Shown here: piece after piece, positions 8,797 to 16,753 of the stretch
Position numbering within the stretch: the stretch's first letter is position 1
How the letters are laid out: every line of letters starts with the position of its first letter
Origin: Salaquimonas sp.
Lineage (GTDB): Bacteria > Pseudomonadota > Alphaproteobacteria > Rhizobiales > Rhizobiaceae
NCBI GenBank assembly: GCA_028289365.1
Contig: JANQQM010000026.1
Span: forward strand, 1-64,000
Length of the DNA: 64,000 nucleotides
Reading direction: 5' to 3'
Made by a program: the position numbers and the translations under genes
The notes under the pieces: model-generated
The model's input: only the letters and a program-made list of their open reading frames with translations
What the model was told of the DNA's origin: nothing
Databases searched by the model: none

Positions 8797-8994
8797 ATGC
8801 TTACCGACCCGCCTGTGCGGCTTGTGGATGATGAAGACCGTGGTGGCTGCCGCTACCTTCTGCCAAGCGAAGCCAAAGATGGAACGCATCATTGGTGTGG
8901 AGAAAAGAAGCGCGAAGGTTCTTCCTATTGCCAGGAGCACTACGATATATGCCATGCGGTGATCATTGGTGAAAATCGCAAGCGCGCGGCCTGA
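8797..8994 (+). CDS. Short protein resembling the GcrA C-terminal domain, without HTH
   Basis: The ATG at 8797 follows GGAGG by 5 bases and opens a 65-residue protein. It contains C-R-Y-L-L-P, then H-W-C-G-E-K, then EGSSYCQEH, matching the spacing of the C-terminal region of the GcrA cell-cycle regulator (CxWPIG...FCG...GPYCxEH). The N-terminal DNA-binding helix-turn-helix of GcrA is absent. GcrA uses this region to bind the sigma-70 domain of RNA polymerase. This protein could therefore be a stand-alone polymerase-contacting domain; that is inference. Four Cys/His positions might bind a metal. Confidence 0.65.
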   Translation: MLTDPPVRLVDDEDRGGCRYLLPSEAKDGTHHWCGEKKREGSSYCQEHYDICHAVIIGENRKRAA

Positions 8995-9094
8995 AGCTGC
9001 AATTCAGGTCTGACGGAACCGGCTAGTCAACGCCTGCCGAGACAGGCCGGCATGAATGTCGCGTTCAAATCTTACTAACTGCAGGTTCACAGAA

Positions 9095-10018
9095 CTATTC
9101 GGGTGTAACGATCAGTTCCGGCAAGTCCTGTTTGGCGATTATGCGGATAAGGTGCGCAATATCGTTGAACAGGGATGCATGGACCGAACTCTGACGCCAG
9201 GCCAGGGCGATTGATCTGCGAATGTTGGAGATGTTGAGGTCAAGAACCTTAAGCTCGTCCCGGGTGCCGATTTCCGAGCGGATATAAAGGGCCGGCAGGA
9301 AGGCAATGCCCACGCCCATACCGACCATCAGCCGGAGTGTATCCAGACTCGTGCCTTCATAATCCCGTAACAGGGTTGCCCCAAACACGTCGCATAGCCG
9401 TGTAACCTGGTCGTGCAGGTGGTGCCCGCTTTCCATGGCCAAGACACGCTCTGATTTTAGATCATTTTTGGTAACAGCTTTATTTGAAGCCAGATTGTGG
9501 TCGGGTGCGCAAACCAGCCGCAGCGGTTCCTCGAACAGTTTCTGAATTACCAGATCCGACCGGGTGATCGGCATTGGGACAATGGCAAGGTCATGCTTGC
9601 CAGACAGCAATTGCTGCGCAAGCGAGACGGGTTTCTCCTCTCTCACATAGAGGTTCATTGATGGATATTCCGCATGCAGTTTTGGAACGATATGCGGAAG
9701 CAAATACGGGCCCAGCGTCGGCGGAACGCCAAGCCGTATGGTTCCCTCAAAGCCATTAGCCGATATGTGGGCCAGGTCCTGGATGTCCTGAACACCTCGA
9801 AGTACGTCAATTGCTCTCGCCGCGACTTCACGCCCAAGTGGCGTCAGCATCACGCCGGAATGGCTGCGTTCGATAAGCGCCACGCCGAGTTCTTTCTCCA
9901 AATGCTGCAGTTGAACGGAAAGCGTCGGCTGTGTGACGTTCATTCGCTCCGCGGCACGCCGGAAATGCAGTTCCTGCGAGAGCGCTACGAGATATTCAAG
10001 CTGCCTTAGGGACGGCAC
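9095..10018 (-). CDS. LysR-type regulator, OxyR-like, lacking the peroxidatic cysteine
   Basis: This is a 307-residue regulator with a GTG start 6 bases after GGAGG. The N-terminal winged HTH (RQLEYLVALSQELHFRRAAERMNVTQPTLS, spread over residues 5-34) and the effector domain follow OxyR closely: GVPPTLGPYLLP near 97-108 and TSLDTLRLMVGMGVGIAFLPAL near 222. Where E. coli OxyR has GHCLRDQ with Cys199, this protein has GHHLHDQ (His200); the second cysteine is kept (Cys209, in TRLC). It therefore cannot form the usual disulphide. An ATAG-N7-CTAT site lies just upstream, suggesting autoregulation. The small divergent gene at 10145 may be a target. Confidence 0.8.
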   Translation of the reverse strand: MPSLRQLEYLVALSQELHFRRAAERMNVTQPTLSVQLQHLEKELGVALIERSHSGVMLTPLGREVAARAIDVLRGVQDIQDLAHISANGFEGTIRLGVPPTLGPYLLPHIVPKLHAEYPSMNLYVREEKPVSLAQQLLSGKHDLAIVPMPITRSDLVIQKLFEEPLRLVCAPDHNLASNKAVTKNDLKSERVLAMESGHHLHDQVTRLCDVFGATLLRDYEGTSLDTLRLMVGMGVGIAFLPALYIRSEIGTRDELKVLDLNISNIRRSIALAWRQSSVHASLFNDIAHLIRIIAKQDLPELIVTPE

Positions 10019-10046
10019 GGAAATCCTCCGGTTCTACATTTCAAGT

Positions 10047-10063
10047 AATAGATAAATTCTATT
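10047..10063. promoter_or_regulatory. Putative OxyR/LysR operator
   Basis: The dyad AATAG-N7-CTATT matches the ATAG-N7-CTAT half-site core of the OxyR consensus and the general T-N11-A LysR rule. It lies 29 bases upstream of the lysR start and 82 bases upstream of the divergent small gene at 10145. A second full half-site 7 bp away, as in E. coli OxyR targets, is not evident. Confidence 0.55.
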
Positions 10064-10144
10064 GATATTCGGTGATATTTCAATTGGCGTCAATCGCTTG
10101 CGGTATCCATATCCGGTCTGTGAACACTGACAGGAGATCAATTC

Positions 10145-10237
10145 ATGGGAATTCTTGAACTTATCGTCTTGATTGCGGCAAGCCCCGTGATCGCCGTTCT
10201 TGTGTATGGCGCGTGGGAATTCTCTGCCGAGTCGTGA
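10145..10237 (+). CDS. Tiny single-span membrane protein (30 aa)
   Basis: AGGAG lies 8 bases before this ATG. The 30-residue product is one hydrophobic helix (about residues 3-24) with a short GAWEFSAES tail. It is divergent from the OxyR-like gene and 66 bp upstream of the TerB-domain gene, possibly in one transcript. Its length makes a chance open frame possible, but the ribosome site, hydrophobic profile and placement argue that it is real. No function can be assigned. Confidence 0.5.
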   Translation: MGILELIVLIAASPVIAVLVYGAWEFSAES

Positions 10238-10303
10238 ACCGACACCTTTTGACCTGGCCATGCCCTGGCCGATGCTAATCGCAATTTATGAAAGGCAAAA
10301 ATT

Positions 10304-11128
10304 ATGAACATCAATCATCTTTTCGAACAATTTATTCAGCCCGGAAAGCAAGCGGCAGCGCCTGGTTCAGGCCATTCGTCCGCGCAGGATCATCCGACTA
10401 ATGGGGCCGGCATGGTTGAGAAACTGACTACCGGTACGGCCGGCGGATTTGCCGGTGGACTTGCTGCGGGCGGCTTGCTCGGCGCTTTAATCGGCAACAA
10501 GAAAATGCGGAAAACGGCTACGAAGATGGCCGGCGGCGCCGTTGGATATGGCGGTTCGGCAATTCTTGGAGCGTTGGCCTTGAAGGCCTATCAGAACTGG
10601 CAAACCAACAAGGGTCATCCGGAGAATGATGCGGGACCTGCACCAAAGCATTCGGTGCCGATTACCCCTGAAAAATTCGATCCGATCCGCAATGAGGATG
10701 CTACGGGGCAACCCCTGCAACTCACCTTGGTCAAGGCGATGATCGCTGCTGCAAATGCAGACGGCCACATCGATGGCAAGGAGCAGGCTGCCGTGTTCGA
10801 TGCGGTTGAGCGAATGGATCTGGACAGTGATTCCAAGGCTGTCATCTTTGATGTCTTGCGCAATCCGCCGACCATCACGCAAATTGCCAGCCATGCCGAA
10901 GGACTTGAGCAGGCAAGCGAGATTTATCTGGCTTCCCGTCTGGCAATCGATCCGGATCATCCCTCCGAGAAGCGTTACCTGAAGGATCTTGCCAAGGCGA
11001 TGAAACTACCTGCCGGATTGGTTCAGGAGATCGAAGCGCAGTTTGAACCCGAGCCCGCGCCTAAGATGAAGGCCAATGAAAAACGGTTCGGACGAAAAGG
11101 CAAAGTAGGCCTGGAGCCTGCCTTGTAA
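10304..11128 (+). CDS. DUF533/TerB-domain inner-membrane protein (YebE-like)
   Basis: The 274-residue product has a low-complexity N-terminus, a glycine-rich hydrophobic stretch (GGFAGGLAAGGLLGALIG near 50-66, then GGAVGYGGSAILGALALKAY near 77-96), and a helical TerB-like domain from about 145 (KAMIAAANADGHIDGKEQAAV), as in DUF533/YebE. TerB domains often bind metal through acidic residues; ADGHIDGKE fits. The C-terminal 30 residues are charged. YebE is linked to envelope and zinc stress in enterobacteria; a similar role here is inference. An intrinsic terminator follows at 11217. Confidence 0.8.
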   Translation: MNINHLFEQFIQPGKQAAAPGSGHSSAQDHPTNGAGMVEKLTTGTAGGFAGGLAAGGLLGALIGNKKMRKTATKMAGGAVGYGGSAILGALALKAYQNWQTNKGHPENDAGPAPKHSVPITPEKFDPIRNEDATGQPLQLTLVKAMIAAANADGHIDGKEQAAVFDAVERMDLDSDSKAVIFDVLRNPPTITQIASHAEGLEQASEIYLASRLAIDPDHPSEKRYLKDLAKAMKLPAGLVQEIEAQFEPEPAPKMKANEKRFGRKGKVGLEPAL

Positions 11129-11216
11129 CACGCGCTGATCAGATTTGTGGTGTTCCTGCGGAAGGGAACCGCCAAAGTCTATCAGCGACGTCCCCTATAT
11201 TGAAACACTCGCAAGC

Positions 11217-11241
11217 CGCGCAGAAATGCGCGCCTTTTTTT
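11217..11241 (+). terminator. Intrinsic terminator; rest of the 11129-11455 gap
   Basis: A CGCGCA-GAAA-TGCGCG hairpin with a stable GAAA tetraloop is followed by CC and seven T residues. It ends the DUF533 gene transcript or a short RNA from the 90 bases before it. The remaining gap to 11455 is strikingly AT-rich (11270-11370) and contains TAGAAT-like elements that probably form the promoter of the small gene at 11456. I see no other gene in it. Confidence 0.75.
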
Positions 11242-11455
11242 ATATGCGTCAAGAACTTCGGATATCAGCGTAATCAGTCGCATATTATTAGTCGTTATTA
11301 TCTTTCAAAATCATAATATTGATTGTTTTTTTCTATCAAATATTGATGTAGAATCGATTGGAAAATAACGGACGATCCTCCCATATTTTTACTAGACGCC
11401 ACGAAATGTCGATATCCGTTTTTCGGGGCAGCGCGAATAAAAATGGAGGTAATTC

Positions 11456-11614
11456 ATGGATATAGTCGCCATTGTAATAACCCTAGCTGCAATTGCAGCT
11501 GTTGGCTGGGTATTCTACGATTTCAATCATAGATCGAAGAAAACGTCAGATCCGCCTTCCGGCACCACAGACGGGACCTATCCAAAGACACCGTATCAGG
11601 CGCCGGCGGAGTAA
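11456..11614 (+). CDS. Small membrane protein with single N-terminal span (52 aa)
   Basis: TGGAGG lies 6-7 bases before the ATG at 11456. The 52-residue product has one membrane helix (about residues 3-20, ending GWVFYDF) and a polar, Pro/Thr-rich cytoplasmic or periplasmic tail. It resembles no family I recognise. The layout parallels the 30-residue protein at 10145: a small hydrophobic protein behind a strong ribosome site in an AT-rich gap. No function is assigned. Confidence 0.6.
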   Translation: MDIVAIVITLAAIAAVGWVFYDFNHRSKKTSDPPSGTTDGTYPKTPYQAPAE

Positions 11615-11883
11615 CGCGACAAGCGCAAACACCCAATGTGTCTTTGATCCCCACTCAATCCTCCGCAGCCGTATTTGAAACGGTCGCGGGGGATTGCGGC
11701 ATTTAAGGTGTAATGCAAGGTCAGCGTTTGATCTGACCATCTTCTGCCGTATTGGGATCACATCAGAATGTACCTTGAGTAGTCACCAGTTTCGCCAGGA
11801 CTAACCCCCGTCACGCTGGCATGTTGTCTTCTGATCCATCGAAACATAGATAAGAGTGTAAGAGACCAGACCAGAGTAGGTGA

Positions 11884-12639
11884 ATGGCGGATCTCAATGC
11901 GATTTCTACCCGCCTTCCGGCGGGCGGCGGCGAATTCAAGCTGGAACGACTGACAATTGGCGTGTTCCCGAATGATCAGCCGACGCACTGCTTCAGCCTC
12001 GGTAAGGACAAGGCTGAGAACATACCCTTGATGGCGAACCAGGGCTGGATACTCCCACCGGAAGCGACTGGCATTTGCACCTATGACGCTCCGCTGGAAG
12101 TGATGATGGTCGAAGTCGCACCGCGCGTGCTCTCGGAGGTCGGCATGGCCGATCCCAGAAAAATTGCGCCGGTAGTGGGGGACATCGATCCGCTGACGCT
12201 GGAACTGGCAATGAGTGCCGAGAATTTCAACAAAGGCGGCACGCTTTACAAGGAAACCATGCATCGGGCGCTGGCAGTTCAGCTTTCAAACACGCTACAA
12301 TCTCATGACAGGGTTCGAGTGATCGAGGATATTCGTTTGCGGCGGGTCGTGGACTACATTCATGACAATCTGGCTGAGGACCTGACCCTGGAATCGATGT
12401 CAAACCTGGCAGCCATGAGCGGCTATCATTTCAGCCGTGCCTTCAAGGCGGAAACCGGCAAGAGCCCGCTGCAATATGTGATTGCAGAGAGAATTTCCCT
12501 GGCGCAGGTGCTTTTGAAGACGACAAGCCTGACGGTATCGGAAATCTGTTTCAGGACCGGTTATAATGACGTGTCGCGGTTCGGACAGCACTTCAAACGG
12601 GCGACCGGGACGACGCCAGCGAAATTCCGCTCCGGATAG
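11884..12639 (+). CDS. AraC family transcriptional regulator
   Basis: This is a 251-residue regulator. The C-terminal 100 residues hold two helix-turn-helix units: LTLESMSNLAAMSGYHFSRAFK near 166-187 and LTVSEICFRTGYNDVSRFGQHFKRATGTTPAKFR near 217-250, the AraC signature. The N-terminal 140 residues are a cupin-like sensor region of unknown ligand. AGTAGGTG precedes the ATG. An intrinsic terminator follows at 12674, so it is a single-gene unit. The hydrolase and NTF2-like genes directly downstream on the same strand are candidate targets. Confidence 0.9.
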   Translation: MADLNAISTRLPAGGGEFKLERLTIGVFPNDQPTHCFSLGKDKAENIPLMANQGWILPPEATGICTYDAPLEVMMVEVAPRVLSEVGMADPRKIAPVVGDIDPLTLELAMSAENFNKGGTLYKETMHRALAVQLSNTLQSHDRVRVIEDIRLRRVVDYIHDNLAEDLTLESMSNLAAMSGYHFSRAFKAETGKSPLQYVIAERISLAQVLLKTTSLTVSEICFRTGYNDVSRFGQHFKRATGTTPAKFRSG

Positions 12640-12673
12640 ACTTTCAATCCAAACAGCAAGATTCGCATAAAGT

Positions 12674-12696
12674 CGCGCAATTTTCGCGCGTTTTTT
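12674..12696 (+). terminator. Intrinsic terminator after AraC gene
   Basis: A CGCGC stem, 7-nt loop AATTTTC, GCGCG stem and six T residues follow the AraC gene by 35 bases. The short GC stem with a proper T-tract fits a factor-independent terminator. Confidence 0.75.
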
Positions 12697-12779
12697 GGCG
12701 TGCCCATTCCACCATCTTGGTGACATGGCACCGGACGAATGAGCAGCCAATCCAATTTCCGGTGCAAAGGAGAACCAAG

Positions 12780-13736
12780 ATGAAGACATTTATCCTTTCA
12801 GCGCTGGCTTCAGCCCTGATAGCTTCAACCGCCTTTGGTGCCGACGTTCAGACACGCAAAGTCACCTTTGAAAATGAAGGCTCGAAACTCGTTGGTACGC
12901 TCTATCTGCCATCCGGCCATAAATCGGGCGACAAATTGCCCGTTGTCGTCGTGACTGGTGCCTGGACGTCGGTTGAAGAGCAAATGCCGGCGAACTATGC
13001 CCGGGAAATGGTCGAGCGGGGTTTTGCCGCTTTCACCTTCGATTTCAGGGGATGGGGGAAATCCGGTGACCTACCGCAGAGCGCCCGATATGTTGAAAAG
13101 CCTGATGCAAAAGCGTCCGATATCCGCAAGGCGATACAGCATGTGGCGACTTTACCCGAGGTGAACAGTTCGGAAATTCACGGCCTGGGTATTTGTGCCT
13201 CGGCCGGTTACATGGTCGATGCCGTTTCGGGCAATCCGCTCGTGCAGAGTGTTGGTCTGGTCGCTCCATGGCTTCAGAACCAGGAAATCGTCGAAGCCGT
13301 CTATGGCGGTGAAAAGGGCGTTGACGGTCTGATTGCAGTTTCCCGAACCGCTGAAGCCAAGGGTGGCGAGATCATTCCTGCGGCCGGTCCGGAAGGCGCT
13401 ACAGGTGTGCTGATGCCGATCGGCGGTTATTACTACGAGGCCGAGCGCGGCGCGATCCCCGAATATGACAACAAGTGGAACAATGCCGGTTGGGAAGGCT
13501 GGCTCACCTATCACCCTGCTGACAATCCGCAGCGATTGGACAAGCCGTTAGCCATTGTTCATTCCGAAAGTGCGGCTATTCCGCAGGGCGTGAAGACCTT
13601 CATGTCGGGATTTGCAGGAGAGGCAACACTGCAATGGCTGGAAGATGTGAGCCAGTTCGATTTCTACGACAATCCTGAAGATGTCGAACGAGCATCGGAC
13701 GTTGTCGCCGACCATTTCCGTGCAAATACGAACTAG
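12780..13736 (+). CDS. Exported alpha/beta hydrolase (dienelactone hydrolase/YcjY-like)
   Basis: The ATG at 12780 follows AAAGGAG by 7 bases and begins a Sec signal peptide (about residues 1-20, cleavage after AFG). The 318-residue product has the alpha/beta hydrolase order: VVVTGAW oxyanion region near 60, DFRGWGKS near 96, and a nucleophile elbow GICASAG near 145. As in dienelactone hydrolase and YcjY-type proteins, the elbow holds Cys in place of Ser. A late His in SDVVADHF could complete the triad. It is probably periplasmic and acts on small esters or lactones; the substrate is unknown. The NTF2-like gene follows 77 bp downstream. Confidence 0.82.
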   Translation: MKTFILSALASALIASTAFGADVQTRKVTFENEGSKLVGTLYLPSGHKSGDKLPVVVVTGAWTSVEEQMPANYAREMVERGFAAFTFDFRGWGKSGDLPQSARYVEKPDAKASDIRKAIQHVATLPEVNSSEIHGLGICASAGYMVDAVSGNPLVQSVGLVAPWLQNQEIVEAVYGGEKGVDGLIAVSRTAEAKGGEIIPAAGPEGATGVLMPIGGYYYEAERGAIPEYDNKWNNAGWEGWLTYHPADNPQRLDKPLAIVHSESAAIPQGVKTFMSGFAGEATLQWLEDVSQFDFYDNPEDVERASDVVADHFRANTN

Positions 13737-13813
13737 TTTGCCTCAACTCACAAATCGGGGCGTTGCGAGATGACGCGGCGTCCCGAAGCCAGATTGAATT
13801 CGGAGAAAGCAAG

Positions 13814-14320
13814 ATGATCACGAAATTCCTCGCAGTTACAGCAGCGGCAAGCCTCTTCGCGGGCGTTGCAATGGCAGACCAGACCGAAATCAACCGGTCG
13901 ATAACCGATGTGGCAGCAGGTGCTGATCGCCATGATTGGGACCGCGTTCGCGGTGCCTTTTCCGAAACGGTAACTACTGACTATACCGGCCTGTGGGGTG
14001 GTGAGCCGATTACACAATCAGCCGATGAATTGGTGGCCGGTTGGTCGGGATTTCTGCCGGGGTTTGATGCCACCCATCATATGGTCACTAACCATACGAT
14101 TACGGAAGTGGATGGTTCAAAGGCAAAGGCAGAAGCTGATTTTACCGCGACGCACCGGATTGACGACAAGCATTGGACGCTTGGTGGCCGGTACAGCTAT
14201 GAGCTTGTTCGATCGGATGGCAGATGGCTTATCACCTACCTGGAAATGATGCCGCTCTGGGAGACCGGTGATCGCGGTTTGGTCACCTTGGCCGGTGAAC
14301 GGGCGGTGAAGAAGAACTAA
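13814..14320 (+). CDS. Exported SnoaL/NTF2-like protein
   Basis: The ATG at 13814 has GGAGAAAG upstream and starts a signal peptide (about 1-19, cleavage after AMA). The mature part is about 149 residues with the cone-shaped NTF2/SnoaL pattern: an N-terminal helix (INRSITDVAAGADRHDWDRV), TDYTGLWGGEP near 56, then beta strands ending WLITYLEMMPLWETGD. Such proteins bind or isomerise small organic molecules. Following the exported hydrolase on the same strand, it may act on the same periplasmic compound; that link is inferred. Confidence 0.8.
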   Translation: MITKFLAVTAAASLFAGVAMADQTEINRSITDVAAGADRHDWDRVRGAFSETVTTDYTGLWGGEPITQSADELVAGWSGFLPGFDATHHMVTNHTITEVDGSKAKAEADFTATHRIDDKHWTLGGRYSYELVRSDGRWLITYLEMMPLWETGDRGLVTLAGERAVKKN

Positions 14321-14328
14321 AACTTGTC

Positions 14329-15072
14329 CTAGGTGTTCACCGAACCGCCATCGACAACCAGGGTCTGGCCGGTAACGAAATCACTGTCGCCGGAAGCCAG
14401 GAAGATCAAGGCTCCGATCAGATCCTGCGGCAGCCCATCCCTTTGAATGGCGCGCGACGCGATGACTTTCTCGCGGGTTCCGGCGAGGTGGTCTTCATTT
14501 TCCAGGATGCTGCTGGACATCGTCAGGCCGGGGGCAAGCGAATTGACGCAGATTCCGCTTGGGCCTAGTTCCCTAGACAGGGCGCGCGTCATGGCGGTGA
14601 TCGCGCCCTTTGAGGCAATGTAGTGCAGCATGTTGGGCAGGCCCTTATAAACAGTGCCTGACGTTATATTGATGATCTTGCCGGAGCCGCGTTCTTCCAT
14701 CATCGGTCCGATTGCCCGGATCATGTTGAAGGTACCGCGCACATTGGTCGCCATTACCTTGTCCCACAAATCCGGTTCGATTTCGTCGTAACGCTGCATT
14801 TCAAGCGAGGCGTAGACCGCAGCATTGTTGACAAGTATGTCGGGTGCGGTGCCGGGCTCGCTGGTCAGTTCGGCAAGCTTCCGGCATTGATCGGGGTTGC
14901 TGATATCGGTCTTGATGTACTTCCCATTCACGTCGCGCGCCAAATCGGTACCGTCGGCGATGTCGGCGATAATCACCCTTGCGCCTTCTTGGCTCAGTGC
15001 ATGGGTAAATTCTGCGCCCAACCCCTTGGCGCCACCCGTTACGATCGCAACTTTGTCCTTGAGGCGGCCCAT
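14329..15072 (-). CDS. Short-chain dehydrogenase/reductase
   Basis: The 247-residue enzyme has the NAD-binding motif TGGAKGLG near residues 12-19, NNAA near 85, and catalytic Ser near 138 with Y-I-A-S-K (Tyr151/Lys155 region). The ATG at 15072 lies 2 bases after the stop of the aldehyde dehydrogenase gene; a TTG at 15078 overlapping that stop is an alternative start, adding two residues. The acidic residue after the first glycine loop (IIADIAD) suggests NAD rather than NADP. Together with the aldehyde dehydrogenase it would oxidise an alcohol to an acid in two steps. Confidence 0.87.
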   Translation of the reverse strand: MGRLKDKVAIVTGGAKGLGAEFTHALSQEGARVIIADIADGTDLARDVNGKYIKTDISNPDQCRKLAELTSEPGTAPDILVNNAAVYASLEMQRYDEIEPDLWDKVMATNVRGTFNMIRAIGPMMEERGSGKIINITSGTVYKGLPNMLHYIASKGAITAMTRALSRELGPSGICVNSLAPGLTMSSSILENEDHLAGTREKVIASRAIQRDGLPQDLIGALIFLASGDSDFVTGQTLVVDGGSVNT

Positions 15073-15074
15073 GT

Positions 15075-16523
15075 TCAACCTGTCGGCAACCGGCCGAATT
15101 CGGCATAGATATGTTTGGTTTCCATGAAGTCGGTCAATCCTTCAAGGCCGTGCAATCTGCCCATACCGCTTTCGCGATAGCCGCCGGTCTCGGCTTCGGC
15201 GAATAAGCGATTGTGGCAATTGATCCAGACCGTACCGGATTTGAGGGCCCTGGCGATACGCCGGGCGCGATCGTGGTTGTTAGTATGTACGCTTGCAGCC
15301 AGGCCGTATCGCGTTGCATTGGCGCTGACGACCGCTTCTTCCTCGCTGTCAAACCGCTGCAGGATACCAATTGGTGAAAACAGTTCAGACTGCACCAACC
15401 GGTGGGTGTCGTCCTGCAGTTCGTAGAGGGCAGGGGAGACGACGTTGTTTAGTGGATGGCCGTTCAGTACTTCACCGGCAAGTAGTGTCTCTCCCTCTTC
15501 GCCCGCCAAATTCGCGTTGGCGGCATAACGTCCGGCGCTATCCTCATCCATCAGCGGGCCCATCTGGTTTTTCGCATCCAAAGGGTCTCCTGCGTTTACC
15601 TGTTTTGCAGCTGCGATGAGTTTAGGAACGAATGTGTCCCAGGCGGAACTTTCCACCAGGATACGGGCGACAGCGGTACACATCTGCCCGGTATGGGCAT
15701 TCATGCCTCGCACAATCTCGGTTGCCGCCTTGTCCATATCTGCATCGCCAAATACGAGTGCGGGCGCCTTGCCGCCCAGTTCCAGGGAGAGCCGCTTCAA
15801 GGTCGGTGCGGCGCTTGCCATTATCTGCTTTCCGGTACCACTCGACCCGGTGAAGCTGATGACATCGACTTCGCGATGGGTGCATAGGGTTTGCGAAACC
15901 TCCAACTCGCCATGGATGACATTGATGACGCCGGGCGGCAGGGAGGGACAATTGGCAAAGCATTCGGCATAGATCCGGTTGACGCTGCTGGTCTGATGGG
16001 CACCCTTGATGACAACCGTGCAACCAGCCGCAAGTGCCGGCCCTAGTGAGCGTAGCAACAGCGTGGACGGCGCATTCCATGGCACGATGATGGAAGCGAC
16101 CCCGACGGCCTCCTGCGCGAAGATGGATTGCTTGCCTTCGTCGATTTCGGAGACACGGCCAAAGATCGCCCTTGCGAGACCGGCATAATATCGGGCTTCG
16201 GAAATTGCGGCACTGGTTTCATGAATGCAGTGGGGCAGCACCTTGCCATTCTCGATTGCGATCTGGCGCGCGATCTCATCCTTGCGCTGTTCGATCGCGT
16301 CGGCCATCTCCAGCAGGACTGCAGAACGGAGCCGGGGTTGGTGCGCCCATGCGGTTCGATCAAAGACGGTTCGGGCGGTATCGATTGCGCTTTCCGCTAT
16401 GGTCTTGCCGCCCGAATGGAATTTCGCGTTTGGCGTGCCGTGATAGGCATCCGTCGTTGCGTTGACGTCACCATCTGCGATCCATTCGCCATTGATCCAG
16501 TGGCGCGCTATTTCTTCCTGCAA
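15075..16523 (-). CDS. NAD(P)-dependent aldehyde dehydrogenase
   Basis: The 482-residue protein is a full-length ALDH: IVPWNAP near 148, the Glu motif ELGGKAP near 247, and catalytic Cys in GQMCTA near 282, with NCHNRL near 444. The start is TTG at 16523, preceded by GGAG 9 bases upstream; no ATG exists near the domain start. The product heads an operon with the SDR and is divergent from the dctPQM TRAP transporter across a 230-bp gap. The arrangement suggests import of a substrate by the TRAP system and oxidation through these two enzymes. Confidence 0.88.
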   Translation of the reverse strand: MQEEIARHWINGEWIADGDVNATTDAYHGTPNAKFHSGGKTIAESAIDTARTVFDRTAWAHQPRLRSAVLLEMADAIEQRKDEIARQIAIENGKVLPHCIHETSAAISEARYYAGLARAIFGRVSEIDEGKQSIFAQEAVGVASIIVPWNAPSTLLLRSLGPALAAGCTVVIKGAHQTSSVNRIYAECFANCPSLPPGVINVIHGELEVSQTLCTHREVDVISFTGSSGTGKQIMASAAPTLKRLSLELGGKAPALVFGDADMDKAATEIVRGMNAHTGQMCTAVARILVESSAWDTFVPKLIAAAKQVNAGDPLDAKNQMGPLMDEDSAGRYAANANLAGEEGETLLAGEVLNGHPLNNVVSPALYELQDDTHRLVQSELFSPIGILQRFDSEEEAVVSANATRYGLAASVHTNNHDRARRIARALKSGTVWINCHNRLFAEAETGGYRESGMGRLHGLEGLTDFMETKHIYAEFGRLPTG

Positions 16524-16622
16524 TTAGTGTCACTCCAAAATGCGATGTGCCTCATTGGCAACTCGACAATGATTACATGCTGCCGATGGCCGACCGTCAA
16601 GCGCAATTGAAGATGATCGGGC

Positions 16623-16647
16623 GCAAGTCAGTTGCAACTGCGCTTGC
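16623..16647. promoter_or_regulatory. Dyad element in the ALDH/TRAP divergent promoter region
   Basis: A central palindrome AGTTGCAACT (16630-16639) is flanked by GCAAG and CTTGC arms, giving a nearly symmetric 25-bp element in the 230-bp divergent gap. Its position fits an operator controlling both operons. No regulator gene is adjacent. It remains a candidate only. Confidence 0.4.
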
Positions 16648-16753
16648 AAACAAATTACGCAAATTCACCAAATCCCAGTCGCAGAAGGCGTGAACTTGGC
16701 TTATTGTCTGCGAGAATTTGCGTTAAACTGAACAAAAATTCAGGGAGGAAACT

